Origin: Papio anubis
Lineage: Eukaryota > Chordata > Mammalia > Primates > Cercopithecidae
Direction of reading: 5' to 3'
Length of the DNA: 64,000 nucleotides
NCBI RefSeq assembly: GCF_008728515.1
Contig: NC_044984.1
Coordinates: 121,887,349 to 121,951,348 of the forward strand
The first letter of the stretch is position 1. Every line of letters begins with the position of its first letter. Position numbers and translations under genes: made by a program. This document shows, piece after piece, positions 11,140-22,984 of the stretch. Below the pieces are notes generated by a model. It did not search any database and had not been told where the DNA came from. It was given only the letters and a program-made list of their open reading frames with translations.

Positions 11140-11285
11140 GACCCTGCAGTACAAAATTTATAGCAATAACATATATGTTTGCTATTTATTATCTCTGTGA
11201 TTTTCACTTAGTCATTTAACCTTTCTTAGCCAGGGTGCCAACTGTATGAATTATCAGGTTCTGTGAAGATTTAACTATCTCACAC
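11140..11285 (+). mobile_element. MIR-like element, sense
   Basis: 'GTGATTTTCACTTAGTCATTTAACCTTTCTTAGCC' and 'GGTTCTGTGAAGATTTAACTA' landmarks resemble the 3' half of MIR. Confidence 0.4.
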
Positions 11286-12578
11286 TTCCCTGAATTTATC
11301 ACTTGGTTATCTCAGATTAGGGTAAGAGAAAAATCTATTTAGGTGAATGGAAAGAAAATCACAGGGACTGGAGGTACAAATGGTACTGATAGTCACAAAT
11401 GTAGGATATTAGGGGAAAAGGCTCTCAGCACCAACAAGTGACAAACATTTACTGAAAAGTATAAATAAAATTCCTTTCTTAAGTGTGATTCAGCTGCATT
11501 TCTCCAATTCAGCCTGATCCCAATATCAGATTTTTATGGTAGACTAGAATATCATCTGCAACTAATGCCCACTTACTCTTTTTTTCTTCGAATCTCTGTT
11601 AGTTAGGTTTTGTTCCTTATTCAACCATCCAAAAACTTAATAGCTTAAAAGAACAATCAATCAATTGTCAAGGAGCTGTCCAGGTCATGGCATGATTGAG
11701 TGCCGCTGTGTCCAGCAAAGAGAAAGTCCAGCTAAGTCCAGCCACAATTGCAGACCCACACAGTTACACACTAAATAGGTATTTGTTCCTCTAGGCATCT
11801 ATGTTTGGGGTGGTTTGTTATGGAGCAAAAGCTAAATGATACACAGACCATAAAACTCAGGTCTTTTCCATGTATTATTTCTTTGGCTAGATATTCAGTG
11901 AAATGCCAGAGTAGAGATACGAATAGGTTTTCTTGTCTTGTTCCTTTGATATTTTTATTAGGTATGGTGATTATATTATGTTTCTAGTAGATATTGCTTC
12001 AAATTAATAAAGCTTCCTTTTATTCCTACATAATGAGGAGATTTTTCATAAGTTAGAAGCTTAATTAGAGACTGTCCTTATTCTTTAAGCACTGATCAGT
12101 CGCTTGTGGACAAATTAAAAACTTCTCCAAGCAAACGACTTTGGGATCATGTTGAGGAGCTAACAACGGAAGAAACATAAACAAGTCATAAAAAATGGTT
12201 CCAACATAATACTGAGAACACCTAGATCAAATGATACACATGAAAGTTATGAACTCAAGCTCCATAGCTATCCATAGAAACACTTGAGTTTGACTTAAAA
12301 AAATAGGGAGACAGAAAAGAAGCACTTGATGAGGGCACAGCAAGAACAAAATCAAAGCATGGAGACAAAAATGGCAGCACTTGCTGGTAAGTATGCCAAG
12401 AAAAGAGTGTATGTCCTTCTTCCTGGGCCACTGGAAGACCATTTTCCTCAGAACCTCCTGAAGTTACAATGGGGCCATGAGTCTGTACACTGACTAGTTA
12501 AATGTGGTAAAATTAATATAAGCTACTTCCAGGCCTTCTCTTGAAAAAATTCTGTGAAATCTTCCATCCTTTTTGTAG
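11286..12578. other. Unique sequence, possible last intron
   Basis: No repeat or exon was identified. If the 12,579-12,764 exon is real, this is intronic on the + strand. The final bases form a pyrimidine-rich tract ending TTTTTGTAG. Confidence 0.45.
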
Positions 12579-12764
12579 CACCTTCAGGACGGCATGCTGG
12601 CAAGCACAGATTACGGATGGTACGGGGGACAGAAGAGCTCTGTCCCCGAGTCACACTTTGGAGGAAGCTACCCCGGAAATCCATCCATGTCTCATCAGAC
12701 TCTGTACAACGCCTCAGATTTGAGAATTGCAACAATGTCTCTCATTAATGACCTGGACTCATGA
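12579..12764 (+). CDS. Putative terminal coding exon of an unidentified gene
   Basis: A pyrimidine tract (CTTCCATCCTTTTTGTAG) makes a strong splice acceptor at 12,578. From there a phase-0 frame runs 61 codons to TGA at 12,762-12,764. The peptide starts HLQDGMLASTDYGWYGGQ, is rich in Gly, Ser and Tyr, and ends SLINDLDS. It has no repeat origin, no low complexity, and several CpG-containing codons in otherwise AT-rich DNA, which suggests constrained coding sequence. The Gly/Ser/Tyr-rich, apparently disordered tail with an acidic end would suit the C terminus of a regulatory protein, but I do not recognise the gene. Upstream exons were not found here, so the rest would lie left of the window or in exons too short to see. 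A fossil or cryptic exon is the alternative. The frame is open only downstream of the acceptor (in-frame TAG at the splice site), as expected for an internal start. Confidence 0.5.
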   Translation, partial: HLQDGMLASTDYGWYGGQKSSVPESHFGGSYPGNPSMSHQTLYNASDLRIATMSLINDLDS

Positions 12765-13072
12765 GAGTCCAATAGTTTAAATATCCCTGTGAATTCCTTT
12801 GTGACCAGCCATTCTGTGCTATGCCCAGTGGCCTAGAATCCTACATCTCTTCTCTCCATGATCAAAGGCAGCATTCACTTTTGGATCTAAGAGAAAAAGT
12901 ATCCTTTTCCCATTTTCTGTGAAGGGTGGTGTACCTGTTGTAAAAAACCTACAATCCAGCAAAGTTATTCAATAACAGGATCATAACATATATGCTAAAG
13001 AGTATTTAAAAGTAAAAGGTGGAGAACACGTCAGCTCTGGGAAACATATCCGAGTCATGCAGGACCAAAGTG
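12765..13072 (+). other. Possible 3' UTR of the putative exon, otherwise unique sequence
   Basis: No repeat was recognised. There is no canonical AATAAA before the LTR at 13,073; an ATTAAA lies at about 13,202 within that LTR. If the upstream exon is real, its transcript might end in or beyond the LTR. Confidence 0.3.
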
Positions 13073-13362
13073 TGTTAGCAGCCACAAATCCACGCGGCTG
13101 CGCAGCAACCTCAATTATTGCAGAATGAAGAAAGAATTTGCCCGAGGGGCATAAGGCAGAGTGAGAGATGGGCAAGCTTTAGAGCAGGCGTGAAAGTTTA
13201 TTAAAAAGCTATAGAGCAGGGATGAAAAGAAGTAATGCACACTTGGAAAAGGATCTAGCAGGCGACTTGAGAGATCAAGGGCATCGTTTGACCTTTGGCT
13301 TGGGGCTTTTTGCGTTGGCATGCTCCTGGGGTCTCCATCTCTTTTCCCCTGATTCTTCCCTT

Positions 13363-13930
13363 GGGGCTAGAAAGCCTTAGTCTGTTTGTTACACTAGGAA
13401 GCTAGTCAGACATGAGCAGGGGAAGACAGGGCGCCATCACCCCCAGGAATGTCAGGCGTCCATCAGGTGATGGTCAGGTGGTTGTTAACACCGTCTCTCT
13501 TAGCGCTGTCCGCGCCCACACAGGTTTGCTAGCACTTGAGAAGGGCCGTCTGCGCAGTGTCTTTTCTGAAGTTGTGCGCATGCTCACTGTTGGTGTTTTT
13601 CCCTTACCAGTGTCCATAGAGAAAGGTCATAGACCAGTTAAATGCCGCCATTTTGCCTCTTAGTGCGCATGCTCAAGCTCACTCATCCAGCGCCTGAGAT
13701 TTCACCGGGAGGCTGCTGATAATGTTTCCGTGTTTTCTATCTAGTGGGAGGCTGCCTTTCCCTGGCGCCAGCCGTGACCGATTATTATTTTAGAGAGACA
13801 GGTGTAACAACTGCCTGGCCATCACCTGATGTTCTCCTGACATTCCCGGGGGTGGCGGTTCCCCTCCCCTCCCTCGCTCATGTCTGACTAGTTACCTCCA
13901 CTAACAAAGAGACTAAGGCTTTCTAGTCCC
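13363..13930. repeat. Inverted repeat inside the LTR (13363-13500 / 13792-13930)
   Basis: 13,363-13,500 matches the reverse complement of 13,792-13,930. Shared blocks include CTAGAAAGCCTTAGTCT, CTAGTCAGACATGAGC, GGAATGTCAGG and CATCAGGTGATGG. Divergence between arms is clearly higher than in the other inverted repeats of this window. The spacer is about 290 bp. Confidence 0.8.
13573..13674 (-). promoter_or_regulatory. NRF1-like and YY1-like sites in LTR U3
   Basis: On the minus strand GAGCATGCGCAC occurs twice (near 13,574-13,585 and 13,663-13,674), close to the NRF1 core GCATGCGCA. AAAATGGCGGC (13,644-13,654) matches the YY1 consensus. Both factors are typical of CpG promoters, so the LTR may have or have had promoter activity on the minus strand. 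Confidence 0.45.
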
Positions 13931-14000
13931 AAGAAGACAAAAACGTAGTTCCCTCAGCATCCTCAGGTGATGGAGTTTAGGCTTCCTGAGGTTTCAACAC

Positions 14001-15390
14001 AAAATGCAAATTTAAAATGAATTAAAAACCTATTTACAGCCGCACCAAAGGGAGAGAGAACAGTGCTACTCAGGATTGCTTTCATTCTTGAGGGTCTTCA
14101 GATCATTTGCTTTCCTCTCTATCTCCAACCCTCATAACTTCAGCTGGGAGAATGACATGTGTTTAAGGCCAATCAAGAAACAAACAAAACAACAAATAAA
14201 AACGTTATAATCAATGAAACTATCAAATCATGTGAGACAAAATAATTCAATCCACCCACCTAAATGTACCACTGATCTGACACAGAAAAATAGAACAATT
14301 GAAGGGGCTTTTGTAACACTGAAAATTTCACATTTCAATCGCATTCTTATTCAAAGGAAAAATAACACTTCTGTGGGATTTCAAGAGTAATTTCCAAGGC
14401 CATTCATGCCTCTGATGTCAAATTTTCCATGCATTGGAGCTCGATAGCAAGGTGCATGTAGAGCTCATATTCCTTCAGGCTAGAAATTCTGAACTCAGCA
14501 GGCGAGTGATGTAATCACCCTGTTCTAATTACAATTGAAAAATACGTTTCTTGGCAAAGCTATTTCAACTTACCCAAGATCGCACTGCCAGCAAATGACA
14601 GGGCCAAGATTTAATCCCTAATATTCTAACACCACAATCCTTACTTATAACCAATGCAGAAAACAATAATATACTAACACTCTTAACACATTAATAAAAT
14701 AAGAAAATAATAATATCATGGAAAATAATCATACACTACAATAAAGCAGGCATCATACCTTATTTTACACCCATGCTTTCTTTACCTGCTCCTTCGCAAA
14801 TATTTTTTTCTAAGCCAAACAGGTCTCATATGTTGGAGAAACCACACCCTTTCCAGAGTCATATACTAGTTCTCTTTGCCTCTTTAACCCTGCTCACACT
14901 CCCCCCAAAACTCACACCAACTCACACATAACCGCGCATACACACACCTCACACATACTTACTCATTTCTGTTCTCATCAATTTTGATTTTCTTCCCAAC
15001 ACTTAAAGTGAATGGCAAGTGGAGCTTTTAATTGGAAACTAGTAGAAAAAAAAAGCGTAAGCGTTAACAGGCCTGTGATAGTATTGTTGTTGGTTATTAG
15101 AAATAGCACTAGAGGAGAGAGAGGCTTAAGAAGTTCCATTTGCAGTAAGCGGAGTGGCACGAGGAGCCATGGAGTAGCTGTGTGAAGACCCTAGTGCAAG
15201 TCAACCTGCTAACGTCACTAGAGTTAGTGTCAAAATTCATCTTCTAAGACTATTCCAGAGAACAGACCCAGGCCATTAGCTGACCCAGGCTTATTGGCTG
15301 GTTGAAAAAACTATATGGTAACTTCACAGGACTCTAAAATGGGGCCTTATTGTACATTTTTGGTAAATTGAAATAGCAGCATTTAATTTG
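14001..15390. other. Unique sequence with a MIR trace and a CA-rich patch
   Basis: 14,550-14,660 resembles antisense MIR ('TACCCAAGATCGCACTGCCAGCAAATGACAGGGCCAAGATTTAATCCC' order). 14,890-14,960 is rich in CACACC/CTCACAC. Otherwise nothing was recognised. Confidence 0.45.
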
Positions 15391-15530
15391 ACAGATTTAT
15401 TAATTGATGCCAAGTGCCAGTGCTGGGCTTGGTGTGATAGAGATGAAGATCACTTAGACTTGGTTTCAACCCTCAGGAAGCTCATACATAATTGAAGTGA
15501 CCAATATGTTCCAACTAAATATGTGATAGA
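15390..15530 (-). mobile_element. L2-like fragment, antisense
   Basis: 'GACAGATTTATTAATTGATGCCAAGTGCCAGTGCTGGGC' and 'GTTTCAACCCTCAGGAAGCTCA' follow the order of the L2 3' end read in reverse. Confidence 0.45.
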
Positions 15531-17462
15531 TGCTAATGTTTCGAGTAGATGGAGGAATAACAGAGAGATGTTCTGCTTGGCCAAGTCCCAGAAGTGAATG
15601 TAGCAGACAGGCCGGAATGATTGAGCCCATGGGGCACTCTGATGTGCTCCATCCTTGCTGCAAGCAGGGGACGTCAACACAGTTGCGGGGGCACAGCCGC
15701 GTGGACACTGGCCAGGTCCTGGCTGTCCCAGATCTGCAAGGAAAGTTGTCAAGGTGTGATCTCGGGCTTAACCAGGGCTGGCCAGGTCGAGGGGAGCCTC
15801 CTGTGTAATTTCAGTGCAGCCGGCCAAGGGGGTCTGCCTCCCCTGAGCCTGATCTCTGTGAGGACGAGCGCTTATGGAAGTCCAGGGGAGACAGGATTAC
15901 TGAAGCAGGGAAATATGACTCCCAGAGATGAATGTACACTTCCGAAGTACCAAGTGAGCCACACCATGTGCTTATTCTAACCCAGGAACACCTCAGTGAG
16001 CCCAGGAGTGAGGCAGTGACCCTTGGTGTCTGGGTTTGCACCCAGCCTCATTTTCAAAATGACACTAACTTGGGACTTTTCTTTACAACTTTCTTTGCTA
16101 TTTCCTTTTGCCCAATCTTGAATACCGGCTAGAGATACCAATGAGATACGGCTCATAATGAAACTGGGTTTGGTGGCTCTAGTGTGGAAAGCCTGAGTGA
16201 CACAAAGATTGTACTTTGGACTATGCATTATGTAGATCCTCTGTGAGGCAGACAAGGTGCAGATGCACCTGGCTGTGAGCAGCACCTGTGTCCCAGGGAG
16301 GGAGAAAGGCTGGAAGCAGAGAGAGGCCAGAGGATGATCTTTGGCCACAGTGATTTCTAAGAACCAGCAGGGAGTCAACGTTGGCAGTCAAGGTTAGCAG
16401 TAGTCAGTGCTCACAGTAGTCAAGGTTAGCAGTAATCAGTGTTAGCAGTAGAGTGAATGGGGTGGGGGAGGGTGAGAATGAAAAGGAGGGAAAGTGGGAG
16501 TCAAGATTCTAAATATTCAGAAACTTGTGTAAATTTATAAAGTAATCAAATCAGACATTTCTGAAACAAAAAAGGTAATTCTGAATTTTAATTACTTTGA
16601 AGGATAAGGCTCTTTTAACTTATTTATTCCATAATACTAAAGAAAAAAAAAAAAGGAGAAAAATCATTAATAGTCTTCTAACTATATTTTTCCTGGCAAC
16701 AACTCTGGTTTATATGCATTGGTCTGCTGTTAGTTGTCTAATGCTCTTAATTTCCATAACAGAAACAGATAAGTGTAAGTGTATGAGACCAGATTCTCTT
16801 CAGCTGCCACCTAGAAAAATACTCCTTCTTTTAAGTCAAAGTAATTAAATTCATCTCTTACTACGGAAGTTTTAATGAGCCTGCTTTTCAGAAATTTGAC
16901 TTTATTAAGCTTAAGCAGACGGTGCATTTCATGAAACAAATTAAATAAGATTTTTCTATGCACATCTCACCTCCCCACACTAGATATTGCTCCATCACCA
17001 AAGAATGAAGTGGGAAAAAAGTTAGGAAAATAAAGTCAGGTGACAGACTGTTTCATCCCTCACCCTGGTGGCTGATTCCACTGACCTCTGCTTCCCTGAG
17101 AACCTTCAGAAAGGAGGTTCCCCCTGGAGACGTTTTCTAGGATTCTCAGCCGGGAACTCCTTCTCCTCCTCCCTCTAAACCTCATTTTACCCCGGAACTC
17201 AGCTTGCAAAGAGGACACAGCCAGGGACAGGGAAGACCCAGGCTCTGGGGGCTAAAGCACTTCCACAGTTGGTAAGGGCTCTTTTAAAAAGCAAAACAAT
17301 GCAAAAATACTAACACACCCATAGGCTCAAAAGTGTTATTTACAATTGAAAAAGAAGTCACAGCAGTTTACAAGTTTCAGAAAGCTAACACTGCAATATT
17401 TTCAATGAACTTTCAGACAAGTTTGAACCAGGGCAACTCCACCCTGAGTGAGGGCTGGAAAA
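15531..17462. other. Unique sequence, nothing coding recognised
   Basis: Several 60-130-codon frames on both strands have no family features or splice context. A short tandem repeat is listed separately. Confidence 0.45.
16386..16450. repeat. Short tandem repeat, about 32-bp unit, two copies
   Basis: AGTCAAGGTTAGCAGTA plus about 15 bp is repeated at 16,386 and 16,418, followed by a further GTTAGCAGTA. Confidence 0.8.
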
Positions 17463-17943
17463 TGAGGCTGGGGCTTGCTGAGCTAGATTCCCAGGAAGTT
17501 AGGTGTTCCCAGCCTCTAGATGTTGATGGTTAAGGAAAGAGATTGATAACGTTAATAAACAGACCCAGACTTAGGAGTGTCCTGATATCCCAATATCTTA
17601 AGAACAGATGCATTCCTAATTTTGCTTTAAAGATAATAGTATTGATTCTTGCAAAATATAGTAATTAAGAAGATCAATCCTTTATCACAAATCCTTGTAG
17701 CAGAGCACTCTCCCCATGATTTTTCTAACCTATATAAATGAGTATTGTACCCAGGGTGGGGGCGTTCCTCCCCTTACTTTCAGGAACGCCCTACTCTGTC
17801 TATGGAGCAGCTGTTCTTTTACTGCTTTGCTTTCTTAGTAAATGTGCTTTCACTTTACTCTCCAGATTCATCCTGAATTCTTTCTTGTGTGAGATCCAAG
17901 AACCTTCTCTTGGGGTCTGGATCGAGACCCCTTCCCTGTAACA
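17463..17943 (+). mobile_element. ERV1-type LTR, sense
   Basis: Begins TGAGGCTGGGGCTTGC and ends CTTCCCTGTAACA. It contains a TATATAAA box (about 17,731), a CT-rich R/U5 and 'TCTTGGGGTCTGGATCGAGACCCC' like many ERV1 LTR 3' ends. No internal ERV sequence follows, so it is a probable solo LTR. I see no convincing target duplication, and the 5' edge is uncertain. Confidence 0.65.
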
Positions 17944-19239
17944 GAACTACCTGATGCACCTTTATAATACTCTTCTTTCATTGTTTTGCTGCAATCTATT
18001 ATCACATGTTCACACGACAACTTTTAAAAATAGATATTTTCTACAGATAACAGAAAGATAATTCACTTTTGCCTCCACCATGGCTGATGGAAATTTGTTT
18101 TCTTTCACCCTGGAACTCATCCTTGGTAATATTTTGCAAATGTCATTGTCCTTTTCGGGAAACTTTTATTACGTTTATTTTTTACATGAGATGCAAGGTT
18201 TAAAAGAATTTTCCATGGAATAACTGAGGTTCCGTACACTTCATATCTCACTCTTACCCCCAGATGCATGCATGATCACAGGTGAACATGTGCACACACA
18301 CGTACTCCTATACTTTCTTCCTATGATAGGCATCACAGGTTGTACTCATGTGAGTACACAACACCAGTCCTGCAGCTACACAGCCCATCATCCCATGAGT
18401 CAGCACGGCGACTGAGAATAACCTTGATGCCTCCCTACATCAGACAGCTCACAGTAACCTAACTACCTGCCACCTTATATAGCTGATATAGATAAATGTA
18501 TATAGATATGGATATGGATATATCCTATCATATTTCTAACCCAATTTTTCCTTTTCCAGATACCAAAAACTATGCCCAGCCATTCCCATGCTGCTCACCA
18601 TGAGACAAAGCACAGCAGTGCGGTGGAGAGAGACTGGAGTGGAAAAACAATGATCATGATCAATTGCAGTTATAGGACCATGTGTGCTCAACATTAGGGC
18701 CTTGGGTCCTTGGAGGAAAACTGGACAAATGGAGGCAGAAGAGGTGGCTGAAGCTGAAGCCTTATCTTTAGGGTCTCTTACCTCTGACTTCCAAGGGTCC
18801 GGAGTCCAGCCTCACCTCCCACAAAAGGCTGTGAGAACAATGGAAGTGGAGGCTTTCAGTTCATAAAATGCTCTGTCATTATTACACTTGATTTGATATT
18901 TTTACCCTTTGGCTCACACTCCACCTTTAATTTACCCATATGTCCTCCTGGACATACCTCCAAACTTTAGTTGAAATCTTCCTCCCCAACACCCACCCCG
19001 GCTCGAGCTCCTCACATCTCTCAGTGGGATGACAATAGAACCTTACTGACTTTCCCTCTGCTTCTATCCCTGCACCCCCACAATCCACTCTCCTTACAGC
19101 ATTTAACTCTCCTGTTTAAAGTGGTACCCCAAATCCCATTGCATTTTAGAATAAACACCTGTATGTCCTGGAAGGCGTTCTCCAAGAATGCACAAAATCT
19201 GGCCTCTTCCTGCCTATTTGGTGTTGTGCCTATTGATAG
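17944..19239. other. Unique sequence, nothing recognised
   Basis: Includes a short GATA/TATGGA-rich patch near 18,485-18,530. No exon or repeat family is supported. Confidence 0.45.
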
Positions 19240-20105
19240 TGACAGGAGGCAGAGAAACTCTAGGCAGACAGGGATGGGTCCCCAGCGAAAACCCCAACTT
19301 CAGGCCAAAAGTAACCTGAAACCTGTGACCCAAAGTGAGAACTCCTATCCCTACATGCCCACTCTTTCCTGATTAGTTCTTTCTGAATAATGTCTTTTTA
19401 CCAATTGAATGTTGCCTTTTCCAAAACTACCCATGGCCCACCCTAGCCCTGATCCTGTGCCTATAAAGACCCAAGACTCAGTCAGTAGAGAGGGAGGTGA
19501 CTTAACTTCAGAGAGAGGTAAGTTCATTTCAGAGCGACGGCTGGACTTTGGAGGAGAGGCAGCTGATGGCTTGACTTGCGAGGAGAACCAGCCAGAGATG
19601 GCCAGGCTTTGGGGGAAGATTACATGCCCATCCTGTCCCCTTTCCAGCTCCCCTCTCCACTGAGAGTCGCTTGTATCACTCAAGAAAATTCTCCATATTC
19701 ACCATCTTTCAATTCATCTGCATGACCTCATTCTTCTTGGGCACCGGACAAGTATTTGGGTCCACAAAAAGGGCTCTCACACTGGTCATTTGTCCTCACT
19801 GATGGAGGGCAGCTGCCCCATGTGATGAGGCAAAGGGCCCACAGAGCTTATAACACGTTGCTGCCTGTGGACAGTGGAGCTCACAGAGCATTGTAACACA
19901 CCCTCTGGAGCTTCAGGGATCACAGGTGCAGCCACCTGGGTACTGCCCCAGGGCTTGCATGGAGTTTACACCTGCTGGTGTTTAAAGCTACCTGCCAGCC
20001 AGCTGGATCCCACACTCGCTCACTCCCATGTTCCCTCCCTCAAGGCGCTGAGCACAACTGGCTGAGTAAATGGGGCACCCCTTCGCAAGTCCAGTGAAGG
20101 GGTCA
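19240..20105 (+). mobile_element. ERV1-type LTR, sense
   Basis: Starts near TGACAGGAGGCAGAGAAACTC. It carries a TATA box (CCTATAAAGACCC, about 19,460), then a degraded polyadenylation signal (CAAGAAAATTCTCC where AATAAA is expected), a CT-rich U5 and a GC-rich tail with CTTCGCAAGTCCAGTGAAGGGGTC. Layout fits an old LTR; subfamily is unknown. The 80-133-codon frames are LTR translation. Confidence 0.6.
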
Positions 20106-20242
20106 AGAAAAATATAAAAATATCCTGCATCACTATTACCCTCCTAGCCACACTGATCTTCCTGTTCTGAGAACACATGAGCTGACCTATCTGGGAGCTC
20201 CTGCTCTACTATAGCAGCCCTTGGCCTGTAATACTGCTTACT

Positions 20243-20551
20243 TCTTTTTTTTTTTTTTTTTTTTTTTGAGGTGGAGTCTTGCTCTGTAGCCCAGACTGGA
20301 GTGCAGTGGCGCAATCTCCGCTCACTGCAAGCTCCGGTTCCCAGGTTAATGCCATTCTCTTGCTCAGCCTCCCCAGTAGCTGGGACTACAGGCACCTGCC
20401 ACCACGCCTGGCTAATTTTTTTTTTGTATTTTTAGTAGAGATGGGGTTTCACCATGTTAGCCAGGATGGTCTCCATCTCCTGACCTCGTGATCCGCCTGT
20501 CTCAGCCTCCCAAAGTGCTGGGATTACAGTCATGAACCACCGCACCCGGCC
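20243..20551 (-). mobile_element. Alu element, antisense (AluY/Sc-like)
   Basis: Long poly-T head, then complete antisense Alu ending GCACCCGGCC. 'CTCCATCTCCTGACCTCGTGATCC' carries the deletion/substitution pattern of younger Alus. The flanks AATACTGCTTAC and AACACTGCTGAC fit an aged target duplication. Confidence 0.95.
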
Positions 20552-21780
20552 AACACTGCTGACTTTCTTACTGCATTGCTTTATTTATTGTATTCCTAGG
20601 AAGCATCATTATTTGAGATCATCTTATTTAGGTTTTTATTTTCTGTGTTGCCCCCATCTTCAGAAGGTGAGCTCCTGGTGAACAGAGACCCTTCCTTCCT
20701 GATCACTGCTGTACCACAGACATATAAGTAGGTGGGTGCTATCCCGTGAGGGGCTGGAGTGTTGCTCAGCCAATACTTACCACCCTTCCCCTTGGAGCAG
20801 CATTAATCTTTTCCCATTTTGAGCATGTGTGTGTGTTTTTAGCCAATGTTGTATGAGCAAGTGTCAACACAAAACTGTTCTCAAGTTATACCAACAGAGA
20901 TGACTTTATTCATAGAGGGAAGAGGTCCAAACTCAGTCTGAATTCCACTTTCCTGCAGCGGAGAACAGGAGAGTAGTTTAAGAGCTGTGGTGGGTACATT
21001 CTAGGCCATCTGTGTTTGCTAACTGGCTTTGCCAAAAAGGCAAAGTAGAATTTCCCAGGATCTGCAGGCAGGAGGTTGGTAGTATTATAACTTGAAGCTA
21101 GGGGCCTGGGTCACTTGGGCTTCAACCATTACACAAGGCAGGGAGCTGGGCGCATGATTTTCCTTGACTTTTACATTTCCAAAGGGATGGCTCTCAGGTC
21201 CTCAAGAAAGACATCTAAGCTTTGTAAACCTTGCAAGAGGCTGTTGAAAAAATGTACATCTCAAAGGAGCAAAGAAGCAATTTGCAGTGAAAAGTTTTCT
21301 AAAGTAAATGCTCCAAGAAAAGGGAGGCCAGGGTTCTGGAGGCAGGAAGTTTTCTAAAAGTTTGGTCAATCCATGAGATACGTGAGTATGATGAGAACCA
21401 GGTGTGGACTAGTCTTACATAGCTGGGCTTGGCTTCTTATGCTTCTGCCATTTCCACATGGAGAACACAGCATAGCCAGCCTGACTGTCCAAGGAGGATG
21501 GAGAGAGTGAGAACAAACTTAAACCAAACCCATACCAGCCAGAAGCCAAGCTGGCCAGTGCACAGCCCCAAGTGGAGACACACAGTCTATATTAACCAAG
21601 CCCACTCTCCTGCAGACCTGAGAACTTGAGAATGTACATTTGCTATTCTCATCCACTGAGGTCTGGAATGGAGGGTATCGTTTTTGTAGTAACAGGTGCC
21701 TGAAACAGTGCTCAACAAGTATTTGTAGACTATCAAATGAAAATATAGTTGTTTCTCTTACAAGTCTTCCTTGATCCAGT
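20552..21780. other. Unique sequence, nothing recognised
   Basis: No exon-like signal or recognisable repeat was seen. Confidence 0.45.
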
Positions 21781-21797
21781 AGAAAAAGTAGGCCAGG

Positions 21798-22100
21798 GCT
21801 GGGTGCAGTGGCTTAGGCCTGTAATCCTAGCACTTTGGGAGACCAAGGTGGGTGGATCATGAGGTCAGGAGTTCGACACCAGCCTGGCCAACATAATGAA
21901 ACCCCATCTCTACTAAAAATATGAAAAAATTAGCCATGTGTGGTGGCAGGCGCCTGTAATTCCAGCTACTAGGGAGGCTGAGGCAGGAGAATCTCTGATC
22001 CTGGGAGGCAGAGGTTGCAGTGAGCCGAGATCATGCCACCACACTCCAGCCCAGGCGACAGTGCGAGACTCCATTAAAAGAAAAAAAAAAAAAGAAAAAA
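21798..22100 (+). mobile_element. Alu element, sense, with perfect 17-bp target duplication
   Basis: Two-arm Alu ending in an A-rich tail. AGAAAAAGTAGGCCAGG flanks it at 21,781-21,797 and 22,101-22,117 with no mismatch. Confidence 0.96.
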
Positions 22101-22117
22101 AGAAAAAGTAGGCCAGG

Positions 22118-22852
22118 TGTGTCTTTATTTTAGCCCACCATCCTATCTTTGTTTTAGCATTTATATTTCATTTATTTGTTTATATGTGTGTCCAACACCA
22201 CAGGGACAGGTTTAGACATGTTATCAGGGAAAGGCTGTCTTTGAAGGTGACCTTGATCATGTGCCCAAGGGCTAAAAAGCAGTAAGCTAGGGTGGGAGGG
22301 AGTAGCTTTGACTCAAGTCTAGCTATAGGTTTTTACAGCTGGTCTCTGAGCTACTCTCTAAAACCAGGTAAGCACTGGCCTGGATGACCTGGTAGCTTCA
22401 GATTCCCTCCCATCCCACCAGGACCAGGAACACTGGGGACCAGACTCTAACACTATTCTTCATTCATTCCTCAGCAGTGGTTAAGTTGGGTAGGACATTA
22501 GCATGGAGCAGTTTATTTCTAGATATTAAGAAGACACACAAAGGCATAATATATTCCATAAGAGAAGTAGTGTTTTGCATTTACCAGGCATAGATTATAT
22601 AGTAGCTGCTTTTTCTCCTAATCATCATTATCCATTTCAATTACAACTACACTGTTAGAAATGCCAAAACATTTTATCATCAGACCTCACAGAAAATAAC
22701 AGGTGGATTACAACCTTAACTTGCATATATTTCTCGGGTAGTTTCTGACCATTAGGAGGGGAGTAAGAAATGGAAGTCTACTAGATGATAGTACAGGGAT
22801 TTTCCTGTTTCTCAACTACATGGAACTTTACATAACTTTTTAAAAAATTTAC
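22118..22852. other. Unique sequence, nothing recognised
   Basis: No supported exon or repeat. Confidence 0.45.
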
Positions 22853-22984
22853 TGTCTTTTTTGTTGTAGAGACAGGGTCTCGTTTTCTTGGCCAGGCTGG
22901 TCTCAAACTCCTGGCTTCAAGTGATCCTCCTACCTTGGCCTCCCAAAGCACTGGGATTACAGGTGTGAGCCACTGTGCCTGCCC
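22853..22984 (-). mobile_element. Alu left-arm monomer (FLAM-like), antisense
   Basis: 'GTAGAGACAGGGTCTCG...CCAAAGCACTGGGATTACAGGTGTGAGCCACTGTGCCTG' order covers one arm only. Either a free left monomer or a truncated Alu. Confidence 0.85.

Larger units (their letters stand above)
13073..14000 (-). mobile_element. ERV1-type LTR, antisense, with internal inverted repeat
   Basis: On the minus strand the sequence shows LTR organisation. Promoter-like GC-rich U3 comes first (NRF1-like and YY1-like motifs). A polyadenylation signal AATAAA follows (TTTATT on + at about 13,198), then a U5-like CT-rich end finishing GGCTGCTAACA. The + strand therefore starts TG at 13,073. The right edge is uncertain; a TG start could lie near 14,000. 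The GC-rich 13.4-13.9 kb contrasts sharply with AT-rich flanks. Frames here (60-80 codons) are LTR translation. Confidence 0.6.
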
